64,000 bases of DNA from an uncultured Bacilli bacterium (lineage in GTDB: Bacteria; Bacillota_I; Bacilli_A; RF39; UBA660), in the NCBI GenBank assembly GCA_910584165.1, contig CAJTZU010000004.1, forward strand, positions 62,001 to 126,000, in the 5' to 3' direction. The position numbers and the translations under genes were made by a program. Of the stretch, positions 1 through 8,377 are shown one piece after another (position 1 is the stretch's first letter; each line of letters starts with the position of its first letter). The notes under the pieces are model-generated. The model was not told the origin of the DNA and did no database searches. It worked only from the letters and a program-made list of their open reading frames with translations.

Positions 1-122
1 GCATCTTTCTTTAAAATAAAAAGTTTCTGCTTACCAACACTATACCTAACTTCACCATCAGTAAAAATAGTTACTGCATGTTTACCCTTAACTCTCAATA
101 TCCAATCTTTATTCTTCTTCAT
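1..122 (-). CDS. Partial small protein, paralog of the next gene (runs off the window)
   Basis: Reading the minus strand from an ATG at 122 gives an open frame to the window edge, starting MKKNKDWILRVKGKHAVTIF. A GGAGGT ribosome binding site lies 8 bases upstream, inside the end of the neighbouring gene, so the two genes overlap by 14 bases and are probably translationally coupled. The 41 visible residues match the N-terminus of the upstream gene product: NWYIKV against DWILRV, then a T(I/L)(F/Y) strand, DG(E/R)V and QK(I/L)..L. This is a tandem duplication. I do not recognise the family. It belongs to the element that carries the serine recombinase. Confidence 0.6.
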   Translation of the reverse strand, partial: MKKNKDWILRVKGKHAVTIFTDGEVRYSVGKQKLFILKKD

Positions 123-522
123 CTGAGCATACCTCCGATGGAATCGCATAAATCTCTTCTGCAATAGCAATAAGATCATCTTCACGTACAAATAATCTCT
201 TAAAATTATCTTTCTTGAAGATCATTCTTACTACTTGTTGGGCGAACCTCCAACCTCTAACTTTTAATCGGTCTTTACTGGAAGCATTATTCCAAAATTT
301 TACTATAAAACCATCATGTTCTTGAACATGGTAGCCATAAGATCTGATTATTGGCAAATCTAACTCTACTAGTTCTCTTATTTCAGCTATAACTGAATCA
401 TTTAAAACACAGATCTTCTGATTTTTCTCTTGACCAAAAACTCTACCATCTTCATAAAGGGTAATTTGATACCTACTTGTAGGGTTTTGTACCTTGATAT
501 ACCAATTCTTCGACATCGCCAT
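109..522 (-). CDS. Hypothetical protein carried by the integrated element
   Basis: The reading frame extends up to 543, but the ATG at 522 (MAMSKNWYIKV) is preferred because AAAGGA lies 7 bases before it, giving about 137 residues. The product is soluble, with a mixed beta-rich N-terminal half and an acidic C-terminus ending in DEEE. No signal peptide, membrane segment or catalytic motif is visible. A paralog follows directly downstream with a 14-base overlap. Its place at the end of a recombinase-bearing element suggests cargo rather than a core gene. Function unknown. Confidence 0.6.
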   Translation of the reverse strand: MAMSKNWYIKVQNPTSRYQITLYEDGRVFGQEKNQKICVLNDSVIAEIRELVELDLPIIRSYGYHVQEHDGFIVKFWNNASSKDRLKVRGWRFAQQVVRMIFKKDNFKRLFVREDDLIAIAEEIYAIPSEVCSDEEE

Positions 523-543
523 ATAAAATCCTTTCAAAAACAC

Positions 544-1042
544 ATTATTTGGCCATTTCTAGCCACTTTGTGACCTGTTCTCTAAAGGTGTAATCCAAAT
601 ACCCAGCAAGCCAAGTAATCAAAGAATTAACCACCTTTTAAAACAAATCACTAAAATCAAATTTTCTCATATAACCTGGATACTCTTTGTATCTCTAGTT
701 ACTAAACTTTTAAATACCTGTAAAACAAATAAATACCTGTTAAATTATTCTTTCTCTTAATAAATCAATCCTTTAAAAATAATTTTCCTATAAAAACTAT
801 TATAATTAAGAGTTAAATCATCATTATTTAAATTATTATTCTCTATACAGTTATTATAATTATCGCTTTAATAAACGAGGTCAGCATCTCGCATCTAAGT
901 TGAAAAATCTGTGCTGGAAATATCGATGACCATGTAACAATCATCTATCTTAATATACGAAATATTTCCATAAAAGTATATTATTCTAAGTCAATGTGAT
1001 ATACTATAAGTATGCACACATATTTGGAAAGGAAATAATTGT
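544..1042. other. Long AT-rich intergenic region of the element
   Basis: This 499-base stretch separates the divergent cargo gene and the recombinase gene. I found no convincing open frame on either strand and no RNA fold beyond short AT-rich inverted repeats. It must hold the two divergent promoters; the best candidate on the plus strand is the extended -10 just upstream of the recombinase. A weak inverted repeat, GGTCAGCATC near 880 and GATGACC near 925, could be a binding site, but this is speculative. Confidence 0.4.
997..1005 (+). promoter_or_regulatory. Probable -10 element for the recombinase gene
   Basis: TGA followed by TATACT forms an extended -10 hexamer about 38 bases before the recombinase start codon. 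The expected -35 position (TATATT) is poor, so the promoter may be weak or read by an alternative sigma factor. In B. subtilis the skin recombinase gene is read by sigma E, but I cannot recognise a clear sigma E promoter here. Confidence 0.35.
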
Positions 1043-2815
1043 ATGAAACATTCAAACAAACATGACAATCGCAAATTTGCTATCTATTCAAGAAAATCAA
1101 AATATACTGGTAAAGGAGAAAGCACAACTAATCAAATTGAAATGTGTAAAAATAAAATTCTCTATACATTTCCAGATGCCGACATAGAAAATGATATTAT
1201 CATCTATGAGGATGAAGGTTATACTGGATATAATATGAACCGCCCTGACTTTCAAAGAATGTTAAAAGATATACGAGATAAAAAAATAAAGACTATCGCT
1301 TTCTATAAACTTGATAGAATTAGCCGTAATGTATCAGAATTTAGTAACTTAGTAAATGAACTAGATGAGTATGAGGTTACATTCTTATCAGCTACTGAAA
1401 GTATAGAAAATGTCACACCAACTGGTCGTGCAATGATGTTTATGATTTCAGTCTTTGCACAATTAGAAAGAGATACTATTGCAGAACGTATAAGAGACAA
1501 CATGATAGAATTGGCTAAAACCGGTCGTTGGCTAGGTGGTCAAACACCAACAGGTTATGATTCAGAACCAATAGTATACCATGACTTGGAAGGCAAAAAG
1601 AGAACCTTATTCAAACTTACTGAAAATGATGAACTTCCTACTATAATTACTTTATTTTCTAAAATGTTAGAATTAAAATCATTAACTAAATTAGAAACAT
1701 ATACTCTTCAAAATGATATGGTGACTAAAGAAGGAAAAAGATTTACTCGTTGGGGCTTAAAAGCCATTCTAACAAACCCAGTTTATGCCGTTGCTGATCA
1801 AAACATATTAGATTATCTTACTGATTTGAAACTAAATATCTACGCAGAGGAAAAAGACTTTAATGGTAAGCATGGTTTAATGGTGTATAATAAGACTGAG
1901 AAGAAGGGAAAATCAAAAACAGTTGTAAAAAAAGATATGGAAGAATGGATTGTTGCTATAGGAAAACATAAAGGTACGATTAAAGGTAAAGACTGGGTTG
2001 AGGTTCAAGACTTACTAAAACAAAATGCTCACATGCAATATAGAAAACCTACAACTAGTAATGCTCTTCTCTCTGGTATTCTAAAGTGTTCTCACTGTGG
2101 TTCATACATGAGAGCTAAACTACAAGGAAAAGATACTGATAGTCAAGGCCGAAGAAAATTCAGTTACATGTGCGAACTTAAAGATCAAAGTAAAAAAGTA
2201 AAATGCCAATGTCCTAATATTAATGGACTTGAGGCCGATAGACTTGTACTAGAAGAAATTAAGAAACTAACCAATCCAGCATCAAAATTCTATGAAGCTT
2301 TAAAGAAAATATCTAAGGATAACTTTAGCAAAGCATATAAAGATAATGAAGAACTTAAGGCATTAAAGAAACAAATAAATAAGAATGAAAACGAAATCAA
2401 AGCATTATCGGATAGATTACCATATATTGCTGTAGAATTAGTACATGAACAATCAGAAAAGATCGTCGAACTAAAACAAAAGACTACTGAATTGCAAAAC
2501 AAAGTAAAATCTTTAACCAATACTAACTATGAAGAAATAAGCGATAAAGAATCAGCAGATGTACTACTTAATGTATTAGATACATACACTACTTCATTTG
2601 ATAACCTAGACTTGAACACTAAGCGAAATATGATTAAATTACTAGTAAGCTCTATAACTTCAGATGGAGAAGATATAACAATCAATCTCATTGGAACTAG
2701 GACAGTAAAGAATGAAGATATATCATCTTGTGCTTGTACAAAAAAGCAAGATACTCTAATGATAACTAACTTTCCAACTGGTGAGCATTGCAAACGAAAT
2801 TTTAATGTATTATAG
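1043..2815 (+). CDS. Large serine recombinase of a skin-like element in sigK
   Basis: A 590-residue site-specific integrase/excisionase. The resolvase-type catalytic domain (about residues 11-160) starts with the FAIYSRKS motif, with the presumed nucleophile at Ser19, and contains YKLDRISRN and the QLERDTIAERI helix. A recombinase domain (about 160-300) follows with the typical TPTGY motif. Next come a zinc ribbon (CSHCG near 350, CQC near 390) and a leucine-rich coiled coil (about 430-500), as in SpoIVCA-type enzymes. GGAAAGGAA precedes the ATG. The gene ends only inside the interrupted sigK: the final residues, CKRNFNVL, and the stop lie in what looks like chromosomal sigK sequence. Family and position both suggest that it excises the element to restore sigK. 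The other end of the element is outside the window. Confidence 0.93.
   Translation: MKHSNKHDNRKFAIYSRKSKYTGKGESTTNQIEMCKNKILYTFPDADIENDIIIYEDEGYTGYNMNRPDFQRMLKDIRDKKIKTIAFYKLDRISRNVSEFSNLVNELDEYEVTFLSATESIENVTPTGRAMMFMISVFAQLERDTIAERIRDNMIELAKTGRWLGGQTPTGYDSEPIVYHDLEGKKRTLFKLTENDELPTIITLFSKMLELKSLTKLETYTLQNDMVTKEGKRFTRWGLKAILTNPVYAVADQNILDYLTDLKLNIYAEEKDFNGKHGLMVYNKTEKKGKSKTVVKKDMEEWIVAIGKHKGTIKGKDWVEVQDLLKQNAHMQYRKPTTSNALLSGILKCSHCGSYMRAKLQGKDTDSQGRRKFSYMCELKDQSKKVKCQCPNINGLEADRLVLEEIKKLTNPASKFYEALKKISKDNFSKAYKDNEELKALKKQINKNENEIKALSDRLPYIAVELVHEQSEKIVELKQKTTELQNKVKSLTNTNYEEISDKESADVLLNVLDTYTTSFDNLDLNTKRNMIKLLVSSITSDGEDITINLIGTRTVKNEDISSCACTKKQDTLMITNFPTGEHCKRNFNVL
2781..2815 (+). other. Attachment-site junction between the element and sigK
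   Basis: The recombinase frame and the sigma-factor frame overlap here. In the sigma frame the sequence reads S-I-A-N-E-I-L-M-Y-Y-R, matching from memory the C-I-E-N-E-I-L-M-H-L-R stretch of B. subtilis SigK. That is where the B. subtilis skin element recombines, at a core AATGA inside the Glu-Asn-Glu codons. The equivalent bases here are AACGA at 2793-2797. The exact crossover cannot be fixed without the other junction, which lies outside the window. Confidence 0.7.
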
Positions 2816-3161
2816 AGCCAATAAACGGAATAACAAAAATATCAGTATCAATGAAGCAGTAGGATTTGATAAAGAAGGAAATGAAATTACGTTATTAGAT
2901 ATTTTAAAAACACCTGCTCCTGACTTTGCAATAGATATTCATAATCAAGATAATATTAAAAGAATTGATAAATATTTTGCTGTTTTAACAGATAGAGAAA
3001 AAGAAATTATTGAAAAAAGATATGGGCTAAATGACCAAGATAAACTAACACAAAAAGAGATTGCTAAATACTATAAAATCTCTAGAAGTTATGTATCAAG
3101 AATTGAAAAAAGAGCGCTTACAAAAATGCTTAGAGAATATATAAAAAATAAGAACAACTAA
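2781..3161 (+). CDS. sigK: C-terminal half of sporulation sigma factor SigK (interrupted gene)
   Basis: The frame encodes region 3 and region 4 of a sigma-70-family factor but lacks regions 1-2. GFDKEGNEITLLDIL and the region 4.2 helix-turn-helix TQKEIAKYYKISRSYVSRIEKRAL are closest, from memory, to SigK rather than SigE, SigF or SigG. No ribosome binding site lies near the first possible GTG, so this is not an independent gene. It is the 3' exon-like half of a sigK split by the element on its left. Excision would have to join it to an N-terminal half upstream of the window. SigK directs late mother-cell transcription during sporulation. A 12-base-pair terminator hairpin follows immediately. 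Confidence 0.85.
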   Translation: MSIANEILMYYRANKRNNKNISINEAVGFDKEGNEITLLDILKTPAPDFAIDIHNQDNIKRIDKYFAVLTDREKEIIEKRYGLNDQDKLTQKEIAKYYKISRSYVSRIEKRALTKMLREYIKNKNN

Positions 3162-3180
3162 CTTTTAGTTGTTCTTTTCT
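3150..3180. terminator. Bidirectional terminator between sigK and fic
   Basis: AAGAACAACTAA and TTAGTTGTTCTT form a perfect 12-base-pair stem with a 3-base loop, followed by T-rich sequence on the plus strand and A-rich sequence on the other side. It serves two convergent genes and overlaps both 3' ends. Confidence 0.85.
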
Positions 3181-4319
3181 TGTACTAATCTTATTCTTTT
3201 AATTTTAGCGGGGTCTATTTCATACATAGATGGATTGAGTTCAAAGAAAGAATTTTGAAGACCATTTCTATAAAATCTAGAAGTTTGGGTTGTTGGAACA
3301 ATAACGCCCTTTTCAATCATTGGAGCAATCATTGTATCAAAAATTTCTGGTAATTTCTTATGCTCATTTTGACTATTATAAAATCTAGCAAAATCAGCAT
3401 ATGTAATTTGACCATTCATTGATAAAATATATTGCATTGTCTGATAATCTAAGGAACTAAGCTTATACCTACAACTTTTCGCAATCATTTCCATAATATG
3501 TTCTTTTTCTAACTCTGCTTTTAAACTTACCATCATATAATTCAAAAAGAACGTAACATTTTTATATTTTTTAACATCCCTAATAATTTTATAATATCTC
3601 TGCTTAGATTGTTGTATTCCCCTATTAAAAATGATATAGGGATAAGCTCCATGATTTAATAAGTACCACATAGCTGTTGTTCTACTAGTTCTTCCATTAA
3701 TATCGTAATAAGGATGAATATAACAAAAATAAAAATGTGCTACCTGAGATACTAAATAAGTATCTGTCAAAGTTCCATCAGGTTTCCTTTTAGACATATA
3801 TTCTAATAAAATTTTCATATATTTTTCAATTTCATTAGCAGGAACTCCTTTATCTGGCGGGATATCCATACGATCTGAATAAAAGATAAATACATCATTT
3901 TTTCTATAATATTCTCCCATATTGGCAATATCCCCTGCTTCTAATAAACCATCTGAGAGAATTCCATATAATTCTTTTAAATTTTCTCTATTAATAGCTT
4001 TACCAGATGTTAAAATATAACGATATCCTTTATATAAATTTAATATTCTCTTTTTTCTTTGAACATCACTAATATCTAATTTACGGTGAATAACATTATC
4101 TACTAAAGATACATCATCATAATATCCTTCAATTACATTATTAGCTTGAATTTCATGGGAAAAAAGGACATCTCTAGAAAATCTCCTACTCTTCATATAA
4201 TTCATTCCATCCAAAAAAGATTCTAACTCTTCTTTAAGCGGCGCTATTTCCCTATCTACTACATATAATGGAATATCATCAACCAATAATGAAAGCTTTC
4301 TATGTTCTTTATCAGCCAT
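3165..4319 (-). CDS. Fic-domain protein (probable AMP transferase)
   Basis: This 384-residue protein has the Fic signature HPYYDINGRTSR at residues 202-213, with the catalytic His202 and the Asn-Gly-Arg nucleotide-binding loop. An N-terminal IEG motif at residues 63-65 resembles the glutamate-bearing inhibitory helix of self-inhibited Fic proteins, although the preceding Ser/Thr is replaced by Asn. The N-terminal DUF4172-like region and a C-terminal winged-helix-like part (about 290-370) match the long single-chain Fic proteins common in gut Bacillota. Fic proteins usually transfer AMP from ATP to a hydroxyl side chain; the target here is unknown. No antitoxin partner is adjacent. It stands alone between two terminators. 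Confidence 0.85.
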   Translation of the reverse strand: MADKEHRKLSLLVDDIPLYVVDREIAPLKEELESFLDGMNYMKSRRFSRDVLFSHEIQANNVIEGYYDDVSLVDNVIHRKLDISDVQRKKRILNLYKGYRYILTSGKAINRENLKELYGILSDGLLEAGDIANMGEYYRKNDVFIFYSDRMDIPPDKGVPANEIEKYMKILLEYMSKRKPDGTLTDTYLVSQVAHFYFCYIHPYYDINGRTSRTTAMWYLLNHGAYPYIIFNRGIQQSKQRYYKIIRDVKKYKNVTFFLNYMMVSLKAELEKEHIMEMIAKSCRYKLSSLDYQTMQYILSMNGQITYADFARFYNSQNEHKKLPEIFDTMIAPMIEKGVIVPTTQTSRFYRNGLQNSFFELNPSMYEIDPAKIKRIRLVQEKNN

Positions 4320-4380
4320 ACTTATTCCCCCTTTTGACCTAGTATCTTAACAAACAATTGTCATTTTGTCAAAAACGTTA

Positions 4381-5232
4381 TTAAATTCTAATAACCTTTC
4401 CATCTAAATTACAAACATAGCAATTAGGAAGTAAAGTTTTTATTTGATTTAATATATCTTCATTATTTTCATAAATTCTTCCAACTAATACTCCTTCAAT
4501 AAAGCAGGATGGTATTCCAAATAAAATAGAACTTTCTCTATCCGTAAAAAAATCATCTTTATTTCTTCTATCCTTTAAAAACTGTTCATAATAAAATGAA
4601 TTTAAAAATTCTTGCACTACTTCATCAGATATCTCAAATGATAATATATCGTTTTTTAACAATTCTTTGATAGAATCACTCATTCCATTAAATATTACAC
4701 CAATTTGTATTCTATCCTGAGAAAGGCTAGGCATAAATCTCGCTTCTTTTGTTTCTTCCATCATCCACTTCCTACTTGTAGACTTCACAATCTCATTAAT
4801 GTTTGACATATTATCATAAGGAATTACTTTACTTTTATTTTTCTGAGTATCTATTCCACCTTCATAAACTCCATAAAACATGATAGTTCCACCGCTGTAA
4901 AAATTAATGTAATCTTTTAAATAATAATTTTGTTTTAAATTCCATACACTTACAGAAGCTGGATATTTTGACTTATCTCTACCATCAATAAACATGTTAG
5001 ACATCAACCCTAACTTCACGATTTCTTGTAATCCTTCTATATTCTTATAAGTACCATGTAATAGTGTCCCCTTGGGAAGATAAACACTATCTCCTACCTG
5101 GTAATTTGAAACTGTAGGAACAAATTCCTTTTCTATTTTAAAGTAATTTTCTATTTGCTGTAATAATATTTTTTTTGCCTCACTATTTTTTATATTTTGC
5201 TCTACATACTCGGCATATTTTTCTTTTTCCAT
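4381..5232 (-). CDS. Hypothetical protein, possibly ADP-ribosyltransferase-like fold
   Basis: A 283-residue soluble protein with no signal peptide. The segment LPKGTLLHGTYKNIEGLQEI, followed by GL at about residue 76, recalls the His-Gly-Thr strand and following helix of ADP-ribosyltransferase folds. A later YSGGTIMFYG strand could be the second motif. I cannot see a clear catalytic glutamate, so this is only a hint. The gene starts after an AAAAGAA-type site and lies 61 bases downstream of the divergence with fic on the same strand. Function unknown. Confidence 0.5.
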   Translation of the reverse strand: MEKEKYAEYVEQNIKNSEAKKILLQQIENYFKIEKEFVPTVSNYQVGDSVYLPKGTLLHGTYKNIEGLQEIVKLGLMSNMFIDGRDKSKYPASVSVWNLKQNYYLKDYINFYSGGTIMFYGVYEGGIDTQKNKSKVIPYDNMSNINEIVKSTSRKWMMEETKEARFMPSLSQDRIQIGVIFNGMSDSIKELLKNDILSFEISDEVVQEFLNSFYYEQFLKDRRNKDDFFTDRESSILFGIPSCFIEGVLVGRIYENNEDILNQIKTLLPNCYVCNLDGKVIRI

Positions 5233-5265
5233 TCTTTTTTCTCCTATTCTTTATCATTATAACAT

Positions 5266-5297
5266 AAATAAAAAAAGAAGAATTTAATCTTCTTTTC
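5266..5297 (-). terminator. Terminator of the CYTH-ileS operon
   Basis: On the minus strand AAAGAAGA, a short loop and TCTTCTTT are followed by a run of T. The hairpin overlaps the last codons of ileS. Confidence 0.75.
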
Positions 5298-8200
5298 TTT
5301 CTACCCTTAAATAAGTAGTATGGCCATTTAAATCCACTTCTTCTTTAGCCTTATTATCTTCTATAATATCTAATGATAAAGTTTCATTTTGAATGAACTC
5401 TTTAAAATTATTAATAGCCTCTTTTACTTTTTCATCACCTTTATAATATAAGTAAATTCTATCAGCAATCTCAAAGTTACTAGTCTTTCTTAAGTTTTGA
5501 ACTTTACTTACTAATTCTCTAGCAATTCCTTCTAAAATTAAATCTTCTGTAAGTTCTGTTTTTAAAATAACAAAATTAGATGCGTCTGTCGCAACATCAA
5601 AGCCCTCTTTAGAGTTTGTTCTAATTTCTACCATAGAAGAAGTAATATCACATTTTTCTCCTTCTATTTCCATAGAAATACTTTCATTATTTTGAAGTTT
5701 ACTAATTTCTTCATTAGAAAGTTCTAATAATAATTCTCCAAAACGTTTCATCTTAGGTCCAAAAATTTTACCTACTTCTTTGAAATTTGGTTTTACAGTA
5801 AAATTCATATACTCTGATAAATTCGTAATAAATGTTACTTTCTTAACATTTAATTCCTCTTCAATTAAAGGTGTTAAATCAGAGATTAAAGATTCATTCT
5901 TTCCATCAATTAAACATTCACTAATTGGTTGACGTACTTTAATTTTTACTTCTTCACGAATATTTCTACCTAAACTGATTAAATTTCTAACCAAATCCAT
6001 ACGAGCTTCAATCTCTTCATCAATCATTTTCTTATTACATTTTGGATAGTCTGCTAAATGAACAGATTCTTTTCCTGTTAATTTTGTATAGATTTCTTCT
6101 GATACATAAGGAACGATTGGGGCAATTAATTCGCAGATTCCAACTAATACTTGATAAGTAGTACTATAAACTGCTTTTTTATCGTTATCTAATTCACTAC
6201 TCCAGAATCTTCTTCTATTTCTTCTAATATACCAATTTGATAAATCTTCCCCAACAAATTCTTGAATTCTACGAACCGTATTCGTTAAATCATAAGCATC
6301 CATAAATTCTGTTACATCACGAACTAGTTTATTATATTTAGAAAGTAACCATTTATCAATTTCTAATAAATCCTTATATTTTACTTCAAAGTCTCTTGGA
6401 TCTATCTTATCGGTATTAGCGTAAATAGCAAAGAAATTATAAGTATTTCTAAGCGTACTGATAAATTTAGAATAAACGTCTTTTAATCCATCTTCGTCAA
6501 ATTTAATTGGTGTCCAAATTGGAGATACACTTGGTAGATACCATCTGATAGTATCTGCACCATATTGTTCCATTACAGTAAATGGTTCAATCGCATTACC
6601 ACGGCTCTTATGCATTTTCTTTCCATATTTATCTAATAATAAATCGTTTACTAATACATTTTTATATGGTGTTTTTCCTGTTACTAATACAGAAATAACT
6701 AATAAGGAGTAGAACCATCCACGAGTTTGATCAATACCTTCACAGATGAAAGATGCTGGAAATTGATTTTCCCATAATTCCTTATTTTCAAATGGATAAT
6801 GATATTGTGCAAAAGGCATCGCACCTGAATCAAACCAACAGTCCATTACGTCTTCAATTCTTGACATTTTTTTACCACATTCTGGACATTTAATATGCAC
6901 ATCATCCACATATGGTCTATGTAAGTCAATAGAGTCATCAATTTTTTCAATGGCTTTTTCTACTAATTCTTTACGAGAACCAATCATCTCTAAATGACCA
7001 CATTCACACTTCCATAATGGAATTGGTGTTCCCCAATATCTTTTTCTAGATACGGCCCAATCAATCATGTTCTCTAACCAGTTTCCAAAACGTTTTTCTC
7101 CTACATAATCTGGATACCAATTTACTTTATTATTTTCTTTAATAATCTTATCTTTTACAGCAGTAGTTTTAATATACCAACTTGGTTTTGAGTAGTAAAG
7201 AAGTGGTGTACCACATCTCCAGCAGTGTGGATAGTTATGCTCCATCTTAATCTTCTTAAATAGTTTATCATTTTCTTTTAACCACTTAATAACTTCAATA
7301 TCAGCGTCCATAACGAATGTGCCCTTCCATGGACCTTCTGTATATTTTCCGTCTTCTCCAACAGGATTAACAACTGGTAATCCATATCTTTTTCCAACTT
7401 CATAGTCATCGGCACCGAATGCTGGAGCGATATGAACGATACCAGTTCCATCTTCCATCGTTACATATGTATCACAAGTTACATAGAAAGCATTTTCTAC
7501 TTCTAAGAATGGAAGTAATTGTTCATATTTCTTATACTCTAAATCTGTTCCTTTATATGTTTCTAATACTTTTACTTCGTCTCCTAATACTTGATGAAGA
7601 AGAGCCTTTGCTACAATAAACTTATAACCCATACTTTCTACTTTTACGTATTCTTCATTTGGATTAACACATAAGGCAACATTGGCCATTAATGTCCAAG
7701 GTGTTGTTGTCCAAACTAAGAAGTAAGCATCTTCATCTACTAACTTCATTGGTACAATAACAGAATTAACAGAAATTTCTTTATAACCTTGCGCTACCTC
7801 ATGACTAGAAAGTCCTGTTCCACATCTTGTACAAAATGGTAAAATCTTATGTCCTTCATAGAATAGACCATCATCAAAGATTTTCTTTAAAATCCACCAT
7901 TCCGTTTCAATATAATCATTATGATAAGTGATATAAGCATTATCAGTATCGATAAATTGTCCCATCTTCTCTGTTAAATCACGGAAAGATGCTTCATTTT
8001 CCCATACGATTTCTCTACATTTTTGATTAAATTCTTTGATACCATATTTTTCAATGTCGTTTTTAGAAGTAAAACCTAATGCTTTTTCTACTTGTACTTC
8101 TACTGGTAATCCATGTGTATCCCATCCAATTTTTCTAACGACACGATATCCCTGCATTGTTTTATATTTACAGAAAGTATCTTTTAAGAATTTCGCTAAC

Positions 8201-8376
8201 ATATGGTGAATCCCTGGCATTCCATTAGCAGTAGCTGGTCCATCATAAAAAACGAAGTCTTTTTTACCTTCCCTATTTTGAATAGTTTTCTCTAAAATAT
8301 TTTCTTCTTTCCATTTCTTTAAAATTTCTTGTTCTACAACACTTGTTTTTTCTTTACTTAATTCTTCAAATTTCAT
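5284..8376 (-). CDS. ileS: Isoleucyl-tRNA synthetase, eukaryote-like (type 2) form
   Basis: A 1030-residue class I synthetase that charges tRNA-Ile in the cytoplasm. The ATG at 8376 is chosen because GAGGAGG lies 6 bases before it; a TTG further upstream would overlap the ribosome binding site. The HIGH-type motif reads GIHH at residues 55-58, within DGPATANGMPGIHH, and the KMSKS loop reads KMHKS at 587-591. WDTHGLPVE, a CP1 editing domain (about 200-380, with TTTPWTL) and cysteine pairs at 183/186, 385/388, 457/459 and 497/500 are present. The NGMPGIHH form and the overall arrangement match the IleS2 class found in eukaryotes and many anaerobes. The start lies one base after the CYTH gene, so the two are co-translated and share the T-box. 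Confidence 0.95.
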   Translation of the reverse strand: MKFEELSKEKTSVVEQEILKKWKEENILEKTIQNREGKKDFVFYDGPATANGMPGIHHMLAKFLKDTFCKYKTMQGYRVVRKIGWDTHGLPVEVQVEKALGFTSKNDIEKYGIKEFNQKCREIVWENEASFRDLTEKMGQFIDTDNAYITYHNDYIETEWWILKKIFDDGLFYEGHKILPFCTRCGTGLSSHEVAQGYKEISVNSVIVPMKLVDEDAYFLVWTTTPWTLMANVALCVNPNEEYVKVESMGYKFIVAKALLHQVLGDEVKVLETYKGTDLEYKKYEQLLPFLEVENAFYVTCDTYVTMEDGTGIVHIAPAFGADDYEVGKRYGLPVVNPVGEDGKYTEGPWKGTFVMDADIEVIKWLKENDKLFKKIKMEHNYPHCWRCGTPLLYYSKPSWYIKTTAVKDKIIKENNKVNWYPDYVGEKRFGNWLENMIDWAVSRKRYWGTPIPLWKCECGHLEMIGSRKELVEKAIEKIDDSIDLHRPYVDDVHIKCPECGKKMSRIEDVMDCWFDSGAMPFAQYHYPFENKELWENQFPASFICEGIDQTRGWFYSLLVISVLVTGKTPYKNVLVNDLLLDKYGKKMHKSRGNAIEPFTVMEQYGADTIRWYLPSVSPIWTPIKFDEDGLKDVYSKFISTLRNTYNFFAIYANTDKIDPRDFEVKYKDLLEIDKWLLSKYNKLVRDVTEFMDAYDLTNTVRRIQEFVGEDLSNWYIRRNRRRFWSSELDNDKKAVYSTTYQVLVGICELIAPIVPYVSEEIYTKLTGKESVHLADYPKCNKKMIDEEIEARMDLVRNLISLGRNIREEVKIKVRQPISECLIDGKNESLISDLTPLIEEELNVKKVTFITNLSEYMNFTVKPNFKEVGKIFGPKMKRFGELLLELSNEEISKLQNNESISMEIEGEKCDITSSMVEIRTNSKEGFDVATDASNFVILKTELTEDLILEGIARELVSKVQNLRKTSNFEIADRIYLYYKGDEKVKEAINNFKEFIQNETLSLDIIEDNKAKEEVDLNGHTTYLRVERKED

Positions 8377-8377
8377 T

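Noticed and set aside
2290..2793. Two minus-strand frames opposite the recombinase 3' half
   Set aside because: They are antisense shadows of the coiled-coil coding region, with no start signals.
2781..3161. Sigma fragment as an independent small sigma factor
   Set aside because: It lacks regions 1-2 and a ribosome binding site, and its start matches the known skin junction.
7419..7619. Plus-strand open frame of 66 codons inside ileS
   Set aside because: It lies wholly antisense to a well-supported gene, has no ribosome binding site and no family resemblance.
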